Source of the DNA: Globicephala melas
Lineage: Eukaryota > Chordata > Mammalia > Artiodactyla > Delphinidae
Direction: 5' to 3'
NCBI RefSeq assembly: GCF_963455315.2
Contig: NC_083325.1
Span: 26,601,317 to 26,665,316 of the forward strand
DNA length: 64,000 bases
Part shown: positions 36,440 through 64,000 of the stretch, piece after piece
How the letters are laid out: each line of letters begins with the position of its first letter
How positions within the stretch are numbered: the first letter of the stretch is position 1
Position numbers and translations under genes: made by a program
The notes under the pieces: model-generated
The model's database searches: none
Seen by the model: only the letters and a program-made list of their open reading frames with translations
What the model was told of the DNA's origin: nothing

Positions 36440-36960
36440 CCCTGGGACAGGCTGCCAAGTGAGGGTCCTTGACTTCTCGCTGGAAAGAATTCAAGAGCAA
36501 GATATAGTAAAGTGAAAGGTTTATTTAGGGAGATACCCACTCCGTAGAGCGTGGGCCATCTCAGAAGGCAAGAGCACCAGAGGTGTGGAGGTGGTTAGTT
36601 TTTAAGGGCTGGGTAATTTCATAGGCTAACAAGTGAGAGGAATATTCTAATATCTTGGAGAAGGGGTGGGGATTTCCAGGAATTGGGGCACCACCCACTT
36701 TTGTGCCTTTTTTGGTTGGCCTTGGAACTGTCATGGCACCTGTGGGTGTCATTTAACCTGCTAATGTATTACAGTGAGTGTGTAATGAGTCTCTAGGTCT
36801 CCTGGAAGTCAACTCTTCTGCCATCTTGGGCCTAGTAGGGTCTAATCGGCTTTTGTGGTATCCTATTCTTCTTAATGATTGTGCCATTCTTTTAATGACT
36901 GTGCCCTGCCCCCTTCCTTCCTGTCTCAGGGTAACTGTTTGCAGAGCAGGCACAGGACCT
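36440..36960 (-). mobile_element. Endogenous retrovirus LTR (ERV1-type), intergenic
   Basis: On the minus strand the segment has a U3-like region (CCAAGATGGCAGAAGAGTTG), an AATAAA at 36525-36520 and an R/U5-like stretch GCTCTTGAATTCTTTCCAGC typical of artiodactyl/cetacean ERV1 LTRs. The LTR ends and target duplication were not resolved. Sequence to about 36190 may be adjoining leader. No intact retroviral gene is present. Confidence 0.55.
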
Positions 36961-37722
36961 TTTTCCTATATTGTTGTTTATATGGGATGGCTGAAGTGAC
37001 ATTTGTATATCATATTAAGCACAATCTATTAAAAAATAGATTGCAAATTTAGGATAAGCTGGGTGGAGCGCTAAAGGATATTGGAGCAGCTAAAGTCTGT
37101 CCCATCCCCCACTCCCTCCCCTGCAGCCACCTCTCTGTAGAAATACTACTTACATTTCTTTATCTATGGAAACTCTGACTTGGGAAAATATCCATCGAAA
37201 AAAATTTGAGAGGCTGTCTGCACCCTTATGGCTTCCCTTGCCTTCATTGCCCTCAGGGTCACTGTGAAGGGTAAATATGGAAGTTGTTGGCAGGTTTAGG
37301 TGCAGACAGGAAACTAATCTGTTCCTAAAAGTTAGAGCACCTAAAAGTCATTTAAAAAATTTTTTACAGTGAAGTACAATATATAGTGAAGAAAAGAGCG
37401 TGTATTGTAAGCGTATAGTTTAGTGCAATTTTCACAAACTGAGCACACTCTATTACCCAGATTCGGATCAAGAAACAGCATTACCAGCATCCCCAGAATC
37501 CATTTCCCCTACCAGTTACTACCCCCAAAGGTAACCAATAACCTGACTTCTAACAGCAGACATTAGTTTTGCCTGTTCTTTACATAACTGAAATCATGTA
37601 GTAAGTACTTCTTTCATTCAACATAATATCTGTGAGATTTATATATATTATATATGTAGTTGTAGTTCATTCGTTCTCACTGCTGTATGGTATTCCACTA
37701 TGCTGTTATACCACAATGTGTT

Positions 37723-37950
37723 TTATCCATTCTACTCTTTTCTTTTCTTAAAAAAAATTATTTATTTATTTGGCTGCGCTGGGTCTTAGTTGCGGCATGC
37801 GGGCTCTTCGTCGTGATGTGTGGGATCTTCTAGTTGCAGCATGCGCGATATAGTTCCCTGACCAGGGATCAAACCCGGGCCCCCTGCGTTGGGAGCATGG
37901 AGTCTTAACCACTCGACCATGAGGGAAGTCCCCTTATCCATTCTACTCTT
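37723..37950 (-). mobile_element. Short tRNA-Glu-type CHR SINE inserted in old L1
   Basis: The minus-orientation body includes CCTGACCAGGGATCAAACCC. The perfect 17 bp duplication TTATCCATTCTACTCTT is at 37723-37739 and 37934-37950. It lies only 47 bp from the neighbouring SINE and in the same old L1. Confidence 0.92.
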
Positions 37951-37997
37951 GATGGACATTTGAGAGTTTCTAGATTAAAGCTATTATAGATACCATT

Positions 37998-38391
37998 GCT
38001 ATGAATATTCTTTTTTCTTTTATATAAATTTATTTATTTGTTTGGTTGGTTTTGGCTGTGTTGGGTCTTTGTTTTTGTGTGCGGGCTTTCTCTATTTGCG
38101 GCAAGTGGGGGCTACTCTTTGTTGCGGGGTGCAGGCTTCTCATTGTGGTGGCTTCTCTTTGTTGTGGAGCACGGGCTCCAGGTGCGTGGGCTTCAGTAGT
38201 TGTGGTGCGTGGGCTCAGTAGCTGTGGCTCGCTGGCTCTAGAGAGCAGGCTCAGTAGTTGCAGTGCACGGGCTTAATTGCTCCACGGCATGTGGGATCTT
38301 CCCGGACCAAGGCTCAAACCCGCATCCCCTGCATTGGCAGGCGGATTCTTAACCACTGTGCCACCAGGGAAGTCCCGCTACGAATATTCTT
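37998..38391 (-). mobile_element. CHR-1-type long SINE, intergenic, inserted in old L1
   Basis: Minus orientation, about 365 bp, with degenerate tandem-like units of the GTGGTGCGTGGGCTCAGTAG type. The target-site duplication GCTAyGAATATTCTT is at 37998-38012 and 38377-38391. The flanks belong to one old antisense L1. Confidence 0.9.
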
Positions 38392-40544
38392 GAATATGTC
38401 TTTGGTAAAGTTAAGTACACATTTCTCTTGGGCATATGCCTACAAGTGGAATTGACGTATGCTGGGCTTCAGTAGACATCCCCAAAGAGTATGCAGTTCC
38501 ATAGTGTTTGACTGTACCAACAGGCAGTGTCACCGTCAGTGCGTGAGAGCTCTGGTTGTTCCACATTCTTGCCAACAATTGGTACCGTCAGCTTTCTTCA
38601 TTTTATTCATTCTGCTGTAGAATGGTGTCTTGCAGTTTTAATCTGCATTTTCCTGATGATCAATGAAATGGAACATTTTTTCGTATGTTTATCAACCATT
38701 TCAGTAACCTCTCTTGGGAAGGACCTGTTTAAGTCCTGTGCCCATTTTTCTATTGGCTATCTGTCTTTTACTTACTGTTATTGTTCTTTGTATATTCTGG
38801 ATACGAGTCCTTTGTGAATATTTTCTCTCACTCTGATCCTTGCTTCTAAAAGCTTTTACATTTGGGGGATGTATAGTGTAAAGTAAGAAACTAAAATGTC
38901 TTTTGCCTTTTAGTTATCCCACTATTATTGATGATCCTTCTACTCCTCTGTATTTCTTTATGCTTGTTTTATTATGTTTACCATACATCAAAGTTCAATA
39001 TCTTTCTTGATCTTAATTCCAAATTTCCAGGAGAGAGACTCTGATTGGCCCAGCGGTGGCCAAAAGGTAAGTTTTCAAGGAACAAATGTGAGTGTTGGAG
39101 CCCCACCCCAATGTGCACGAGGAAGGAGGGCGATTAAAGGAATTGTCCGGAGCAAGGGAGAAAATAAGGTGGTGATCAGTTCTTCCTGGAAAACAGCGGT
39201 ATGTTGGTGAGCAGAATTACGTCCCACTTGCCTGGAGGAATAATGTCACTTCCTGCTCCTGCAGGATTGTCAGATATCTGCTGGAGTTTATGAGTAAAGA
39301 GTTGATGTTGCCCCACGGGGACTCTAGTCCTTCAGCATCCATTCCTTCATCCAATATTTGCTGAGCGTCTGCTATATACTAGACACTCTGCTTAGTCCTT
39401 AGAGAGAGCTCTGAAGTGCTGCTGACAAGTAAACTGATCCGTGTTACCAAAACGCTATGCAACCATTAAAAATGGGGAGATAAACATACGCAAATGTGAC
39501 CCTGACTTTCTTCTGCAGCTTGGTGTCTGGTCAGTTATATTCTCATCTACATCAAAGATATTCTAATGTACTGGATTGTGCTAACTCAGTTTGGTTAAGC
39601 TAGGAAGTACGCTTCCAGAATCTCCTTCCTGACAGGGCTCTGAGTTCGAGTTGGTCAAAAGAGGACCTGGTGGAGATTTGGAAAGTAGAATGGGAGCCTC
39701 AGCTGCTCTGAGGAGATCTCTGTTGTCAGACACTGTGACAGACAGATGTGCCCATAGATAGATCCCAGCAAGTTCTCAAGGCCTAGTGACTCCTCTCTGA
39801 TCATCCCACAGCTCCCTTCAGACCTTCACTTCCCCAGCTTGTCCCACTTTTGGGCAGCCTCATTCCTGTAATAACCCCCTTATCCCCGTAATATGCATGG
39901 TGGCTCTGCTCACCTGAATGAACTCTGACTGATAGACCTAATCATAAAAGGAGGCACATAGGGAATGGTTAAGAGTGTGGGCTCTGGATTCAGACAGCCA
40001 GAGGTGAGGATTAAGAAAGGTAATCCACGTGCAGCATTTAACACACCTGCCACACCGTTACCAACCAATAGGTATTACGTAATAAGTAAGGTAATGCTAA
40101 CATTACTCAGTGCCTGGGATGTTATTTCTATTTGGTTGACTTCCTATTGAATTTACACTCTCCTCAAGCCACTGTAACCCATCCATGCTCTCCTCTCTAC
40201 TAGCATATAACTTGACTTCCCCTGCAGAATTCTAGGACAGCACTTATTGAAGTGAGGTAAGATCAGGTGGGGTAGGGAGGGGAAAGACGGGTCATCCTCC
40301 CCTTCTTGCCCCACATGGAGATTCTGCCGTGCCCCTCCACAGCAGGGAGGGTCAGCTCTCCACACTGCCCTAGTGGCATCTCTGTGCCTGGGCATCCTAC
40401 CGCCTCTTCCCTGTGCTTTCTCTCCCAATAGCCTGTGCCTGTGGCTCTTCTTTGCAGGACTGCCCTCAACCTACTGGAACATTTTTCCTGCACAGGAGGA
40501 AATCCTGGGACTTTCTGTCCCGCAGGAAGTACCTTCACTTATCA

Positions 40545-40755
40545 CTGATATGTGACCATGAAAGCCTGGCTCATTGCCTGCAGTAAGGTTTATACTCCAG
40601 GGCTCTCAGGGGACCAGGCAGAAGCCACCATTTTCTGTCCTGCCTCTCCCACTCTACTCACTGATTTCTACCGAGAGCACTTCCTTAATAAATCTCTTGC
40701 ATGTGAGTCCTCATTTCAGGGTCTGCTTCTGGGAAACCTGTCCCAAGACATAAAT
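40545..40755 (+). mobile_element. LTR-like fragment, intergenic
   Basis: TTCCTTAATAAATCTCTTGC followed by GGTCTGCTTCTGGGAAACCT and CCAAGACA resembles the 3' end of an ERVL/MaLR LTR. A CHR-1 SINE follows directly. Confidence 0.5.
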
Positions 40756-40770
40756 CCTCTAGGGGTTTTT

Positions 40771-41122
40771 GAAAGTATGCTTCTTGGGGCTTCCCTTGTG
40801 GTGCAGTGGTTAAGAATCCGCCTGCCAGTGCAGGGGACACAGGTTCGAGCCCTGGTCTGGGAAGATCCCACATGCCGCAGAGCAACTAAGCCTGTGCACC
40901 ACAACTACTGAACCTGCGTGCCACAACTACTGAAGCCTGTGTGCCTAGAGCCTGTGCTTCGCAGCAAGAGAAGCCACCACGATGAGAAGCCCGCGCACTG
41001 CAATGAAGAGTAGCTCCCACTCGCCGCAGCTAGAGAAAGCCCGCGTGCAGCAACGAAGATCCAATGCATCCAGAAGTAAATAAATACATTTATTAAAAAA
41101 AAGAAAAAGAAAATACGCTTCT
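40771..41122 (+). mobile_element. CHR-1-type long SINE, intergenic
   Basis: The tRNA-derived head at about 40789 is followed by the ACAACTACTGAAGCC and GAGAAGCCCGCGC body and an A-rich end. The target-site duplication GAAArTAyGCTTCT is at 40771-40784 and 41109-41122 with two transitions. Confidence 0.92.
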
Positions 41123-41349
41123 CTACTGCACCCCCAGAGGGCAAGTGCAGGGATGGTGGAGGAAGAATGTCTGACATTGAGGTCTGTGTGCTTCCACTGG
41201 GCTCCACTGTCTCCAAATGGGTGTGTCTGGGAAGACCAGTTGGGTTCTGTTCAGGAATATCAAGGATGGGACCTGGCCAGGTGGCAGGAGCAAAGGGCAC
41301 ACCAGGCAGAAGTAAGGACTTAGTTCTGCCAATAACTAGCTGGGAAATC

Positions 41350-41515
41350 TAGTTAACTAGTGAACTAGCTATAAAATGAGAATGACACTAGTACCTGCCT
41401 CATAGGGCTGTGGTGAGGATTAAATGAGAAAATCCATGGAAGCTCTTAACCTAGTGCCTGGCATATTATAAGCATTCAGTCAATGTTAGCTGTTATTATT
41501 ATCCCGTATTTTCTC
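41350..41515 (+). mobile_element. MIR SINE, intergenic
   Basis: TATAAAATGAGAATGACACTAG, CCTCATAGGGCTGTGGTGAG, AGTGCCTGGCATATTATAAGC and TGTTAGCTGTTATTATT form the 3' half of a MIR. Confidence 0.75.
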
Positions 41516-41734
41516 ATAGTATTTTGTGAGGGCTTCTATTTCACCTCAAATCATTGTCTTATATGTATGTGTCTGTCTCCCCCTTTATGCAGTGTGACCT
41601 TGATGGGCAGGAATCATCTTTGTGGGGTACATAAATCCCATTTGGCCTCATCCAGTAATTGCAGATGCCAAAAATTCAGTAAATACTTGTGAAATTAAAC
41701 AGACTTGACCAAGGGCAGGGAGTGGGTAGCAAGT

Positions 41735-41780
41735 AATGAGAGAGAGACAGAGACAGAGAGAAAAGGAGAAGAGAGAGGGG
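41735..41780. repeat. (AG)n purine-rich low-complexity tract, intergenic
   Basis: GAGAGAGACAGAGACAGAGA followed by GGAGAAGAGAGAGGGGG. No gene association is seen. Confidence 0.75.
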
Positions 41781-42040
41781 GAACAGGAGTGCAGGAAGAG
41801 AAAATATTCTTCCTTGGGATGCTGCTCCTTTCTTGATTAGCTTTTGGGACAAAATACAACTTAGTCCTCAATGACAAAGGACCTCATAGAGATCTTAAGC
41901 CCACTACGACCATCCTTCACCTAAGTTTAAATAACATTGTGTTTGAACCACTCACATGTTACAGCTTATAAGCCCTGCGTTTCCCTTTCTGTTCACAGTC
42001 TCTAGTGTATCACCCTTGAGTACAAGGACTTACATCTATG

Positions 42041-42302
42041 AAAGCCCTTGCTTCTTTCTTTCTTTTCTATTTTTTTTTTTTTTTTTTTTTTTTTGCGGTA
42101 CGCGGGCCTCTCACTGCCGCGGCCTCTCCCGTCGCGGAGCACAGGCTCCGGACGCGCAGGCTCAGCGGCCATGGCTCACGGGCCCAGCCGCTCCGCGGTA
42201 TGCGGGATCTTGCCGGACCGGGGCACGAACCCGTGTCCCCTGCATCGGCAGGCGGACTCTCAACCACTGCGCCACCAGGGAAGCCCAAAGCCCTTGTTTC
42301 TT
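42041..42302 (-). mobile_element. Young CpG-rich CHR-2 SINE downstream of ACTG2
   Basis: Minus-orientation copy with a long uninterrupted poly-T (about 24 T) and most CpG sites undecayed (for example GCCGCGG, GTCGCGGAG, GACGCGC). The target-site duplication AAAGCCCTTGyTTCTT is at 42041-42056 and 42287-42302 with one mismatch. It is the least decayed SINE in the window and lies about 300 bp past the ACTG2 poly(A) site. Confidence 0.93.
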
Positions 42303-42364
42303 AACCCTCCTCCCTCCAAGAGTCATCTAGTCCTCATTCTTACTAATGTTCAAGATAAAGGAAA

Positions 42365-42580
42365 TAAGGTGGTATAGCAGAAGAAGCACTAGGTTTTAGC
42401 ATCACATACACTTGGATTTCAACCCTGGCTCTGTGTGATCTTCAGCAAGGTGTTAACTTCTATAAGCCTCAATTTCCTCATCTGTAATAATAGAACCTAC
42501 CTCTCAGGGTCATTGTGTGGACTAGAAATAGGTGTGAAAAGCCTTTAGCATTGTGTGTGAGAGTCAGCCCAGGAAAATAA
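42365..42580 (+). mobile_element. MIR SINE just downstream of the ACTG2 poly(A) site
   Basis: AGAAGCACTAGGTTTTAGCA, TTGGATTTCAACCCTGGCTC, TCAATTTCCTCATCTGTAAT and CTACCTCTCAGGGTCATTGT are in MIR order. Confidence 0.75.
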
Positions 42581-42613
42581 AGAGTCCCACACAGAGAAGT
42601 AAGGCTTGTAGGT

Positions 42614-42619
42614 TTTACT
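42614..42619 (-). terminator. ACTG2: Probable ACTG2 poly(A) signal (AGTAAA variant)
   Basis: AGTAAA on the minus strand lies about 60 nt after the stop codon, in the sequence context I recall for the ACTG2 3' end, where human has an ATTAAA-like signal. No AATAAA is found nearby on this strand. Confidence 0.55.
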
Positions 42620-42677
42620 GTTTCATGATTGTTAACAGAGCAGTCTCAAGGAGACCCCCAGAGAATCTGTTCTGACT

Positions 42678-60142
<17,465 letters not shown>

Positions 60143-60349
60143 GGTGAGTCTGGCCGAGTGAACCAGGGGCTAGAGCACCTAGGGAACTGGGGAGAAGAGA
60201 GGTAATTGGCCACTTGTCAAAATCACGTTGGAGACAGTATTCTTGGCTGTCTTGGGGCCTGACCCCATCGGCAACCAGGACCTAGTTCCAGGAGGGAAGG
60301 TATGGACCTGGCCCCTTACTCTCTGGCATTTGGGCTTCTTCCCTCTACC

Positions 60350-60755
60350 CTACTGTTTTGGGCTGAACTGTTTACTCCCCAATTTCTATGTTGAAGTCCT
60401 AACCCTAGTACCTCAGAGTGTGACTGTATTTGGGGATAAGGCCTTTAAAGGGGTAATTAAAGTAAAATGAGGTCATTAATCCAATATGACTGGTGTCAGG
60501 TATGCCTAATTCAATAGAACAGGTATCTTTATAAGAGGAAATTGGAACACAGACACACACAGAGGGAAGATCATGTGAAGACACAGCAAGAAGACAAATC
60601 ATCTACAAGCCAAGTTGAGAGGCCTCAGGAGAAACCAGCCCTGCTGATACCTTGACTTCAGACTTCTAACCTCCAGAACTGTGAAAAAATAAATTTCCCT
60701 TGTTTAAGCCAATCTGTGGTACTTTATTATGGCAGCCCTAGCAAATTAATCCACC
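60350..60755 (+). mobile_element. MLT1-type MaLR LTR upstream of ACTG2 exon 2
   Basis: Nearly full MLT1A/B-like LTR: GGGCTGAACTGTTTACTCCC, AACCCTAGTACCTCAGAGTG, GATAAGGCCTTTAAAGGGGT, CACAGAGGGAAGATCATGTG, CCTCCAGAACTGTGAAAAAA, ending TATGGCAGCCCTAGCAAATT. It begins about 165 bp upstream of the likely exon 2 acceptor. Confidence 0.8.
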
Positions 60756-60839
60756 TGCCTCTCGAAGACCTGAAATGACTACAAAGCATTAATCCAATGG
60801 AAAGAATCTCTAAAGACTTGAAGTTTAGAAAAGGAATTG

Positions 60840-61560
60840 AAAAAATTTGCAGTAAACATAATTAAGGGTTACTATTTGCTATATAAAAGAACTCCTACAA
60901 ATCAATAAGAAAGAAGTAAATAGCCCAAAAGAGAAAAATAAAAAGACTATGAATAGATAATTGACAAAATGAAATGCAAACACCCAACAATTACATGAAA
61001 AGATGTTCCGCCTCACTAGCTATCAGGAAATGCAAATGAAATAAGACCATTTTCACCCATCGTATTGTTAAGATTCAAAGTTTTATTATAGGTGTTGGCA
61101 AAGTTGTGGGAACACTGGCACTCTTTAATCAGAGAAACACACCAACACACAATCTGGTACTATCCAAAAGTTCCTTGTGGGATACTGTACTGAGGTTAAG
61201 AGAAGGGCCAGGCAGATCGACGTGGACTAATGTGGATAGATTTCGAAACCATTCTGCTGAGTGAACAAAGCAAGTTGCAGAATAGAATGTCCAGCATAAA
61301 ACCATTTATGAGTTCTTTTAAGAGCACAAAACAATATTGTGCATTTTCCATAATTTTCTTTTTGTGTGGATGTGAACACATAGCAAAAAGTTCTGGAAAA
61401 AAAAAGTCTAAGACTGATCATAGTGGTTACCTGGAAGTGGGAAGGGGACTGAGAGGAGAAGTGCTGTAATGTTTTAATTGTTAACAAGGAGACTGTATCC
61501 ATGTATAGTTTATAATTAAAATCAATCATACATATCATTAAGGAAAAAAAGATGCAGGTG
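60840..61560 (+). mobile_element. Old L1 fragment upstream of ACTG2 exon 2
   Basis: ORF2-tail-like sequence (ACTCCTACAAATCAATAAGA, GCTATCAGGAAATGCAAATG, TATTGTTAAGATTCAAAG) followed by a 3' part. Diverged, with stops. Confidence 0.6.
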
Positions 61561-62289
61561 AAAATGTACAATCCTAAGGGTAGGAGCCCCTTGAGGAGGA
61601 CAGGGCAACCTGAGAGGAGAGAGGAAAGTGAGAGAATTCGTGATGGGACTCACTGTCTCTGTTGCTTCAGATGGAGAAAAACAGAGAAGTCCTTCCTCCA
61701 GTGCTGATATCTGAATTGGGACGACTGCAAAGTGATGAGGGAATGAATTTTTCTAATGTCTGTTGCAGGTTTTCTTTCTTTGGGTGAGGGGCAGTGTAAA
61801 AAGACCACACCTGACAAATTCTTGGCACTTGGTGAAGCAAGAGAAGAAATGGCAGCTCAGGAGATGGTGTGTGGATTGCCTTCCAGCCTGAGAAGCCCCT
61901 CAGTGGGGCAGAGTGGAAGTGGAGAGGGTCCCAGCTCCGGGGGAGGTGGGAGTCCAGAGAAGAGAGGCATGGAGAGAGAAGGTGGCTGCAGAGGACAGCC
62001 CACCAAGCTTCATTTGGAACGAGCGGCAGGAGGGGAAGAAGAGAGCTGCCCTAGACACCTGGGATGCTGGTCCTCCAACACCCTTACGTGGAAGGAGGAC
62101 AGCAAATACCATGACCAAAGCAAAGAGGAGACAGAATCACAGCCTGAGAACGGGAGGTCAGAAAGGCTACCTAGAGACTGAGCAGAAGCTTATTCACACA
62201 GTTTGCAGGCTAAAAGGAAGCCCTTGCCTGTTATATTCAAAGCAGCGTGCACACTAGGGGACAGGCCCACTGTGACTTCTTGAATCCAG

Positions 62290-62825
62290 CTCTGCTTGTC
62301 CTTGCTGATCCTCACGATCACCCATGTTCAAAGTGATAAAGTCCCAGTTCTCGCCCTTGGCCTACAAGGCCCAACAGGGTCTGGCCCCTGCCTATGTCTC
62401 CAGGCTTATCTCCCCCCGACCCCCCTTGGCCTTCTCACTCTGGCTATGTGGAGTTCCTTTCCATTCTCCGAATATGTCATCTTGTCTCCCTTCTGGCCCT
62501 TTAGACACAGGGTCTGGAACACCCTTCCCCCAACCTATTTGCTACTGACTCCCATCCCCTGTCAGGCCTCTGCATTAACACTGCATTTTCAGTCTCTCTG
62601 GCCCACCGGTCTCAGTTAGTGGCCCTTCTTCTTTGCCCCACAGCACCTTGAACTTGTCCCAGCAATGATCAACTCTGCACATCTGGGCTCATCTGTAGCT
62701 CTGTAAAGGCAGGAGCTGGGCCTGTCCTGTTCTCCAGCGATTCTTCTGTAAGCCTAGCACAATGTCTGGCACAGGGTGGGCTCTTAAACCTTTTTTTACC
62801 CAGATGAATGAGTGAATGAATCAAT
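62290..62825 (+). mobile_element. L2 3' fragment upstream of ACTG2 exon 2
   Basis: AAAGTCCCAGTTCTCGCCCTT, GGGTCTGGCCCCTGCCTATG, GGAACACCCTTCCCCC, GTAAAGGCAGGAGCTGGGC and GAATGAGTGAATGAATCAA are in L2 order. Confidence 0.7.
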
Positions 62826-63168
62826 GGATGTCAAGGAGAAGGATTTTCAGAATAACAAAGGTAGAACAAACACTGGTGAGAGGACACTGGTCTGAGATGA
62901 GGTGGAGATTGAAGGAAAGTACTTAGTTGTTCAAAACAATGTTGTCTCTGGTCTGAACAGTTTCTGGATTGCAGGGAAGATCCTTAACCTTCTGCCATGT
63001 TAGACCAATGGAGAAATGGAGAGATGTCAGGAGAGAAGATGGCAAATGTTGTTCCAATATTCAAAAAGGGAAAGAAGGCAGATATCTAAAACCTCAGATA
63101 ATCTTGATATGCAAATTAGGCAGGTTTCCAGAAGGTGTTATTAAAGAAAGCACTATTAAAGAAGCAGT

Positions 63169-64000
63169 GGGCTTCCCTGGTGGCGCAGTGGTTAAGAATC
63201 TGCCTGCCCAGAAATAGAGACACAGATGTAGAGAACAAACATGTGGACACCAAGGGGGGAAAGTGGCGGGGGTGGGGGGGTGGGGATGGAGTGATGAATT
63301 GGGCTATTGGGATTGACATGTATACACTGATGGGTATAAAATTGATGACTAATAAGAACCTGCTGTATAAAAAATAAATAAAATAAAATTCAAAAAAAAA
63401 GTAAGCTTCTTCCAAGCAATTCAGAGGGAAATAGAATATAAAATTTTAGAATTTTAAAACATTTTTTCCCCCTTCTGTTGTTTTCAAAGGCTTTGGGGGT
63501 GGCGGGGGGAGGTGGTGGTAGTGGGATATTGGAGTTAGACTAGCCATAACATAAAAACAGTGAATTTTACTAAGGAAAGTGAATCCCAGGAATTTTGTTC
63601 AAATAGGATAGACTCTTGTTGTGCTAGAGGTGTCCTGTGTTGAAGTTAGTAGGCTATATGGGAGTATTTGTCTAGAAAAGAAAAAAAATATTAATTGGTA
63701 TTTTATTGATGACAATAAAGTTGGAATATGATAACTAAAAAAATTAAAGAAAAGAAGAATCCACCTGCCAATGCAGGGGACACAGGTTCAATCCCTGGTC
63801 CGGGAAGATCCCACATGCCGCGGAGCAACTAAGCCCGTGCGCCGCAACTACTGAGCCTGCGCTCTAGAACCCGTGAGCCACAACTACTGAAGCCCGTGCG
63901 ACTAGAGCCCGTGCTCCTCAGTAAGCGAAGCCATCACAACGAGAAGCCCGCACACCACAACGATGACCCAATACAGCCAAAACTAAATAAAATAAAAATA
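63169..64000 (+). mobile_element. CHR-1-type SINE split by the L1 insertion
   Basis: The head GGGCTTCCCTGGTGGCGCAG is at 63169. The body resumes at 63770 (AATGCAGGGGACACAGGTTC) and runs through the GCCGCAACTACTGAGCC repeats to an A-rich end at 64000, where the window stops. The two parts overlap by the duplicated AAGAATCnnCCTGCC. The SINE's own target-site duplication cannot be checked because its right end is at the window edge. Confidence 0.85.
63209..63754 (+). mobile_element. L1 3' end with apparent 3' transduction, inserted in a CHR-1 SINE
   Basis: An L1 3' UTR fragment of about 190 bp (starting CAGAAATAGAGACACAG, ending CTGCTGTATAAAAAATAAAT and A-rich) stops at 63400. About 335 bp of non-L1 sequence follows (63401-63736), with AATAAA at 63714-63719 and a second A-rich tail at 63737-63754. 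The whole block interrupts a SINE and is flanked by a 15 bp duplication (63194-63208 and 63755-63769). The layout is that of an L1 transcript that read past its own poly(A) site. Confidence 0.75.

Larger units (their letters stand above)
37345..38880 (-). mobile_element. Old L1 3' region interrupted by two SINEs
   Basis: Segments 37345-37722, 37951-37997 and 38392-38880 read as one antisense L1 tail (CACTCTATTACCCAGATTCG, GGTAACCAATAACCTGAC, TGGTATTCCACTATGC, then TTCCTGATGATCAATGAAAT). The two CHR SINEs between them came later. Confidence 0.7.
60187..64000 (-). other. ACTG2: ACTG2 intron 1 / upstream region: no exon 1 or promoter found
   Basis: ACTG2 has a noncoding first exon. I found no CC(A/T)6GG (CArG) box with a TATA box and no convincing exon-1 donor in this 3.8 kb, which holds an MLT1 LTR, old L1, L2 and the L1/SINE nest. 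The promoter most likely lies beyond 64000. 61560-62290 has an open frame on the plus strand (61756-62181) with low-complexity Gly/Ser/Glu content that I regard as chance. Confidence 0.55.

Noticed and set aside
36440..36960. Possible intact retroviral gene near the LTR
   Set aside because: Only LTR-like sequence is seen. The adjoining open frames are short and match no retroviral domain.
42048..42377. Open frames with peptides such as STGSGRAGSAAMAHGPSRSA
   Set aside because: These recur at 15421, 20304, 32034, 42048, 44755, 56627 and 58468 in several frames and are translations of the CpG-rich CHR-2 SINE.
61756..62181. 141 aa open frame on the plus strand upstream of ACTG2 exon 2
   Set aside because: Low-complexity Gly/Ser/Glu-rich, overlapped by other open frames on both strands, and with no recognisable domain or splice context. 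Probably chance in GC/purine-rich DNA.
63169..63400. A SINE-L1 chimera formed by template switching
   Set aside because: The SINE body resumes at 63770 with a 15 bp duplication of the junction, so this is an insertion into a SINE and not a fused transcript.

Overview
The window is nuclear DNA from a mammal, most likely a cetacean. Two single-copy vertebrate genes are split into exons with GT/AG introns. The dispersed repeats include many tRNA-derived SINEs of the cetacean/hippo CHR type, recognised by the head GGCTTCCCTGGTGGCGCAGTGG in both orientations, plus young L1 copies and old L2, MIR, MaLR and hAT fragments. There are no bacterial-style operons, CRISPR arrays or phage genes. Almost all longer open frames outside the exons come from L1 ORF2 or from the CpG-rich CHR SINEs.

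Both genes lie on the minus strand, in tandem. From the right, ACTG2 (enteric smooth-muscle gamma-actin) has all its coding exons, exons 2-9, between 60142 and 42678. They join into an uninterrupted 376-codon frame. The noncoding first exon and the promoter are not visible and probably lie beyond position 64000. About 7.3 kb downstream is the CpG-rich promoter of DGUOK (mitochondrial deoxyguanosine kinase), with its ATG at 35270. Five coding exons (142, 113, 188, 148 and 116 bp) run down to 618. The last roughly 42 codons lie off the left edge. The order ACTG2 then DGUOK on one strand is the order I recall from human chromosome 2p13. The two genes are neighbours but not functionally linked.

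Layout: 1-35128 is DGUOK exons and introns. It holds a 3.7 kb sense L1 (about 16974-20655) nested in an older L1, an antisense 1.5 kb L1 (26903-28454) and a long L2 relic (about 32540-34235). 35129-35400 is DGUOK exon 1 and promoter, with a CRE and paired ETS sites. 35400-42595 is intergenic, with an ERV LTR, old L1, three CHR SINEs and MaLR-like LTR pieces. 42595-60186 is ACTG2. Its introns 3, 4 and 5 each carry an L1 3' end in the same (antisense) orientation, and the intron-4 copy makes up about 90% of that intron. 60187-64000 is ACTG2 intron 1 or upstream sequence. It holds an MLT1-type LTR, old L1 and L2, and at the right edge an L1 with an apparent 3' transduction inserted into a CHR SINE.

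I found no new gene system. The observations most worth a second look concern retrotransposon history and its effect on gene structure: the L1/3'-transduction insertion whose target-site duplication shows complementary CpG decay, the L1-dominated ACTG2 intron, and the direct and inverted L1 pairs flanking single exons. Repeat family names come from memory of consensus sequences, not from a search.
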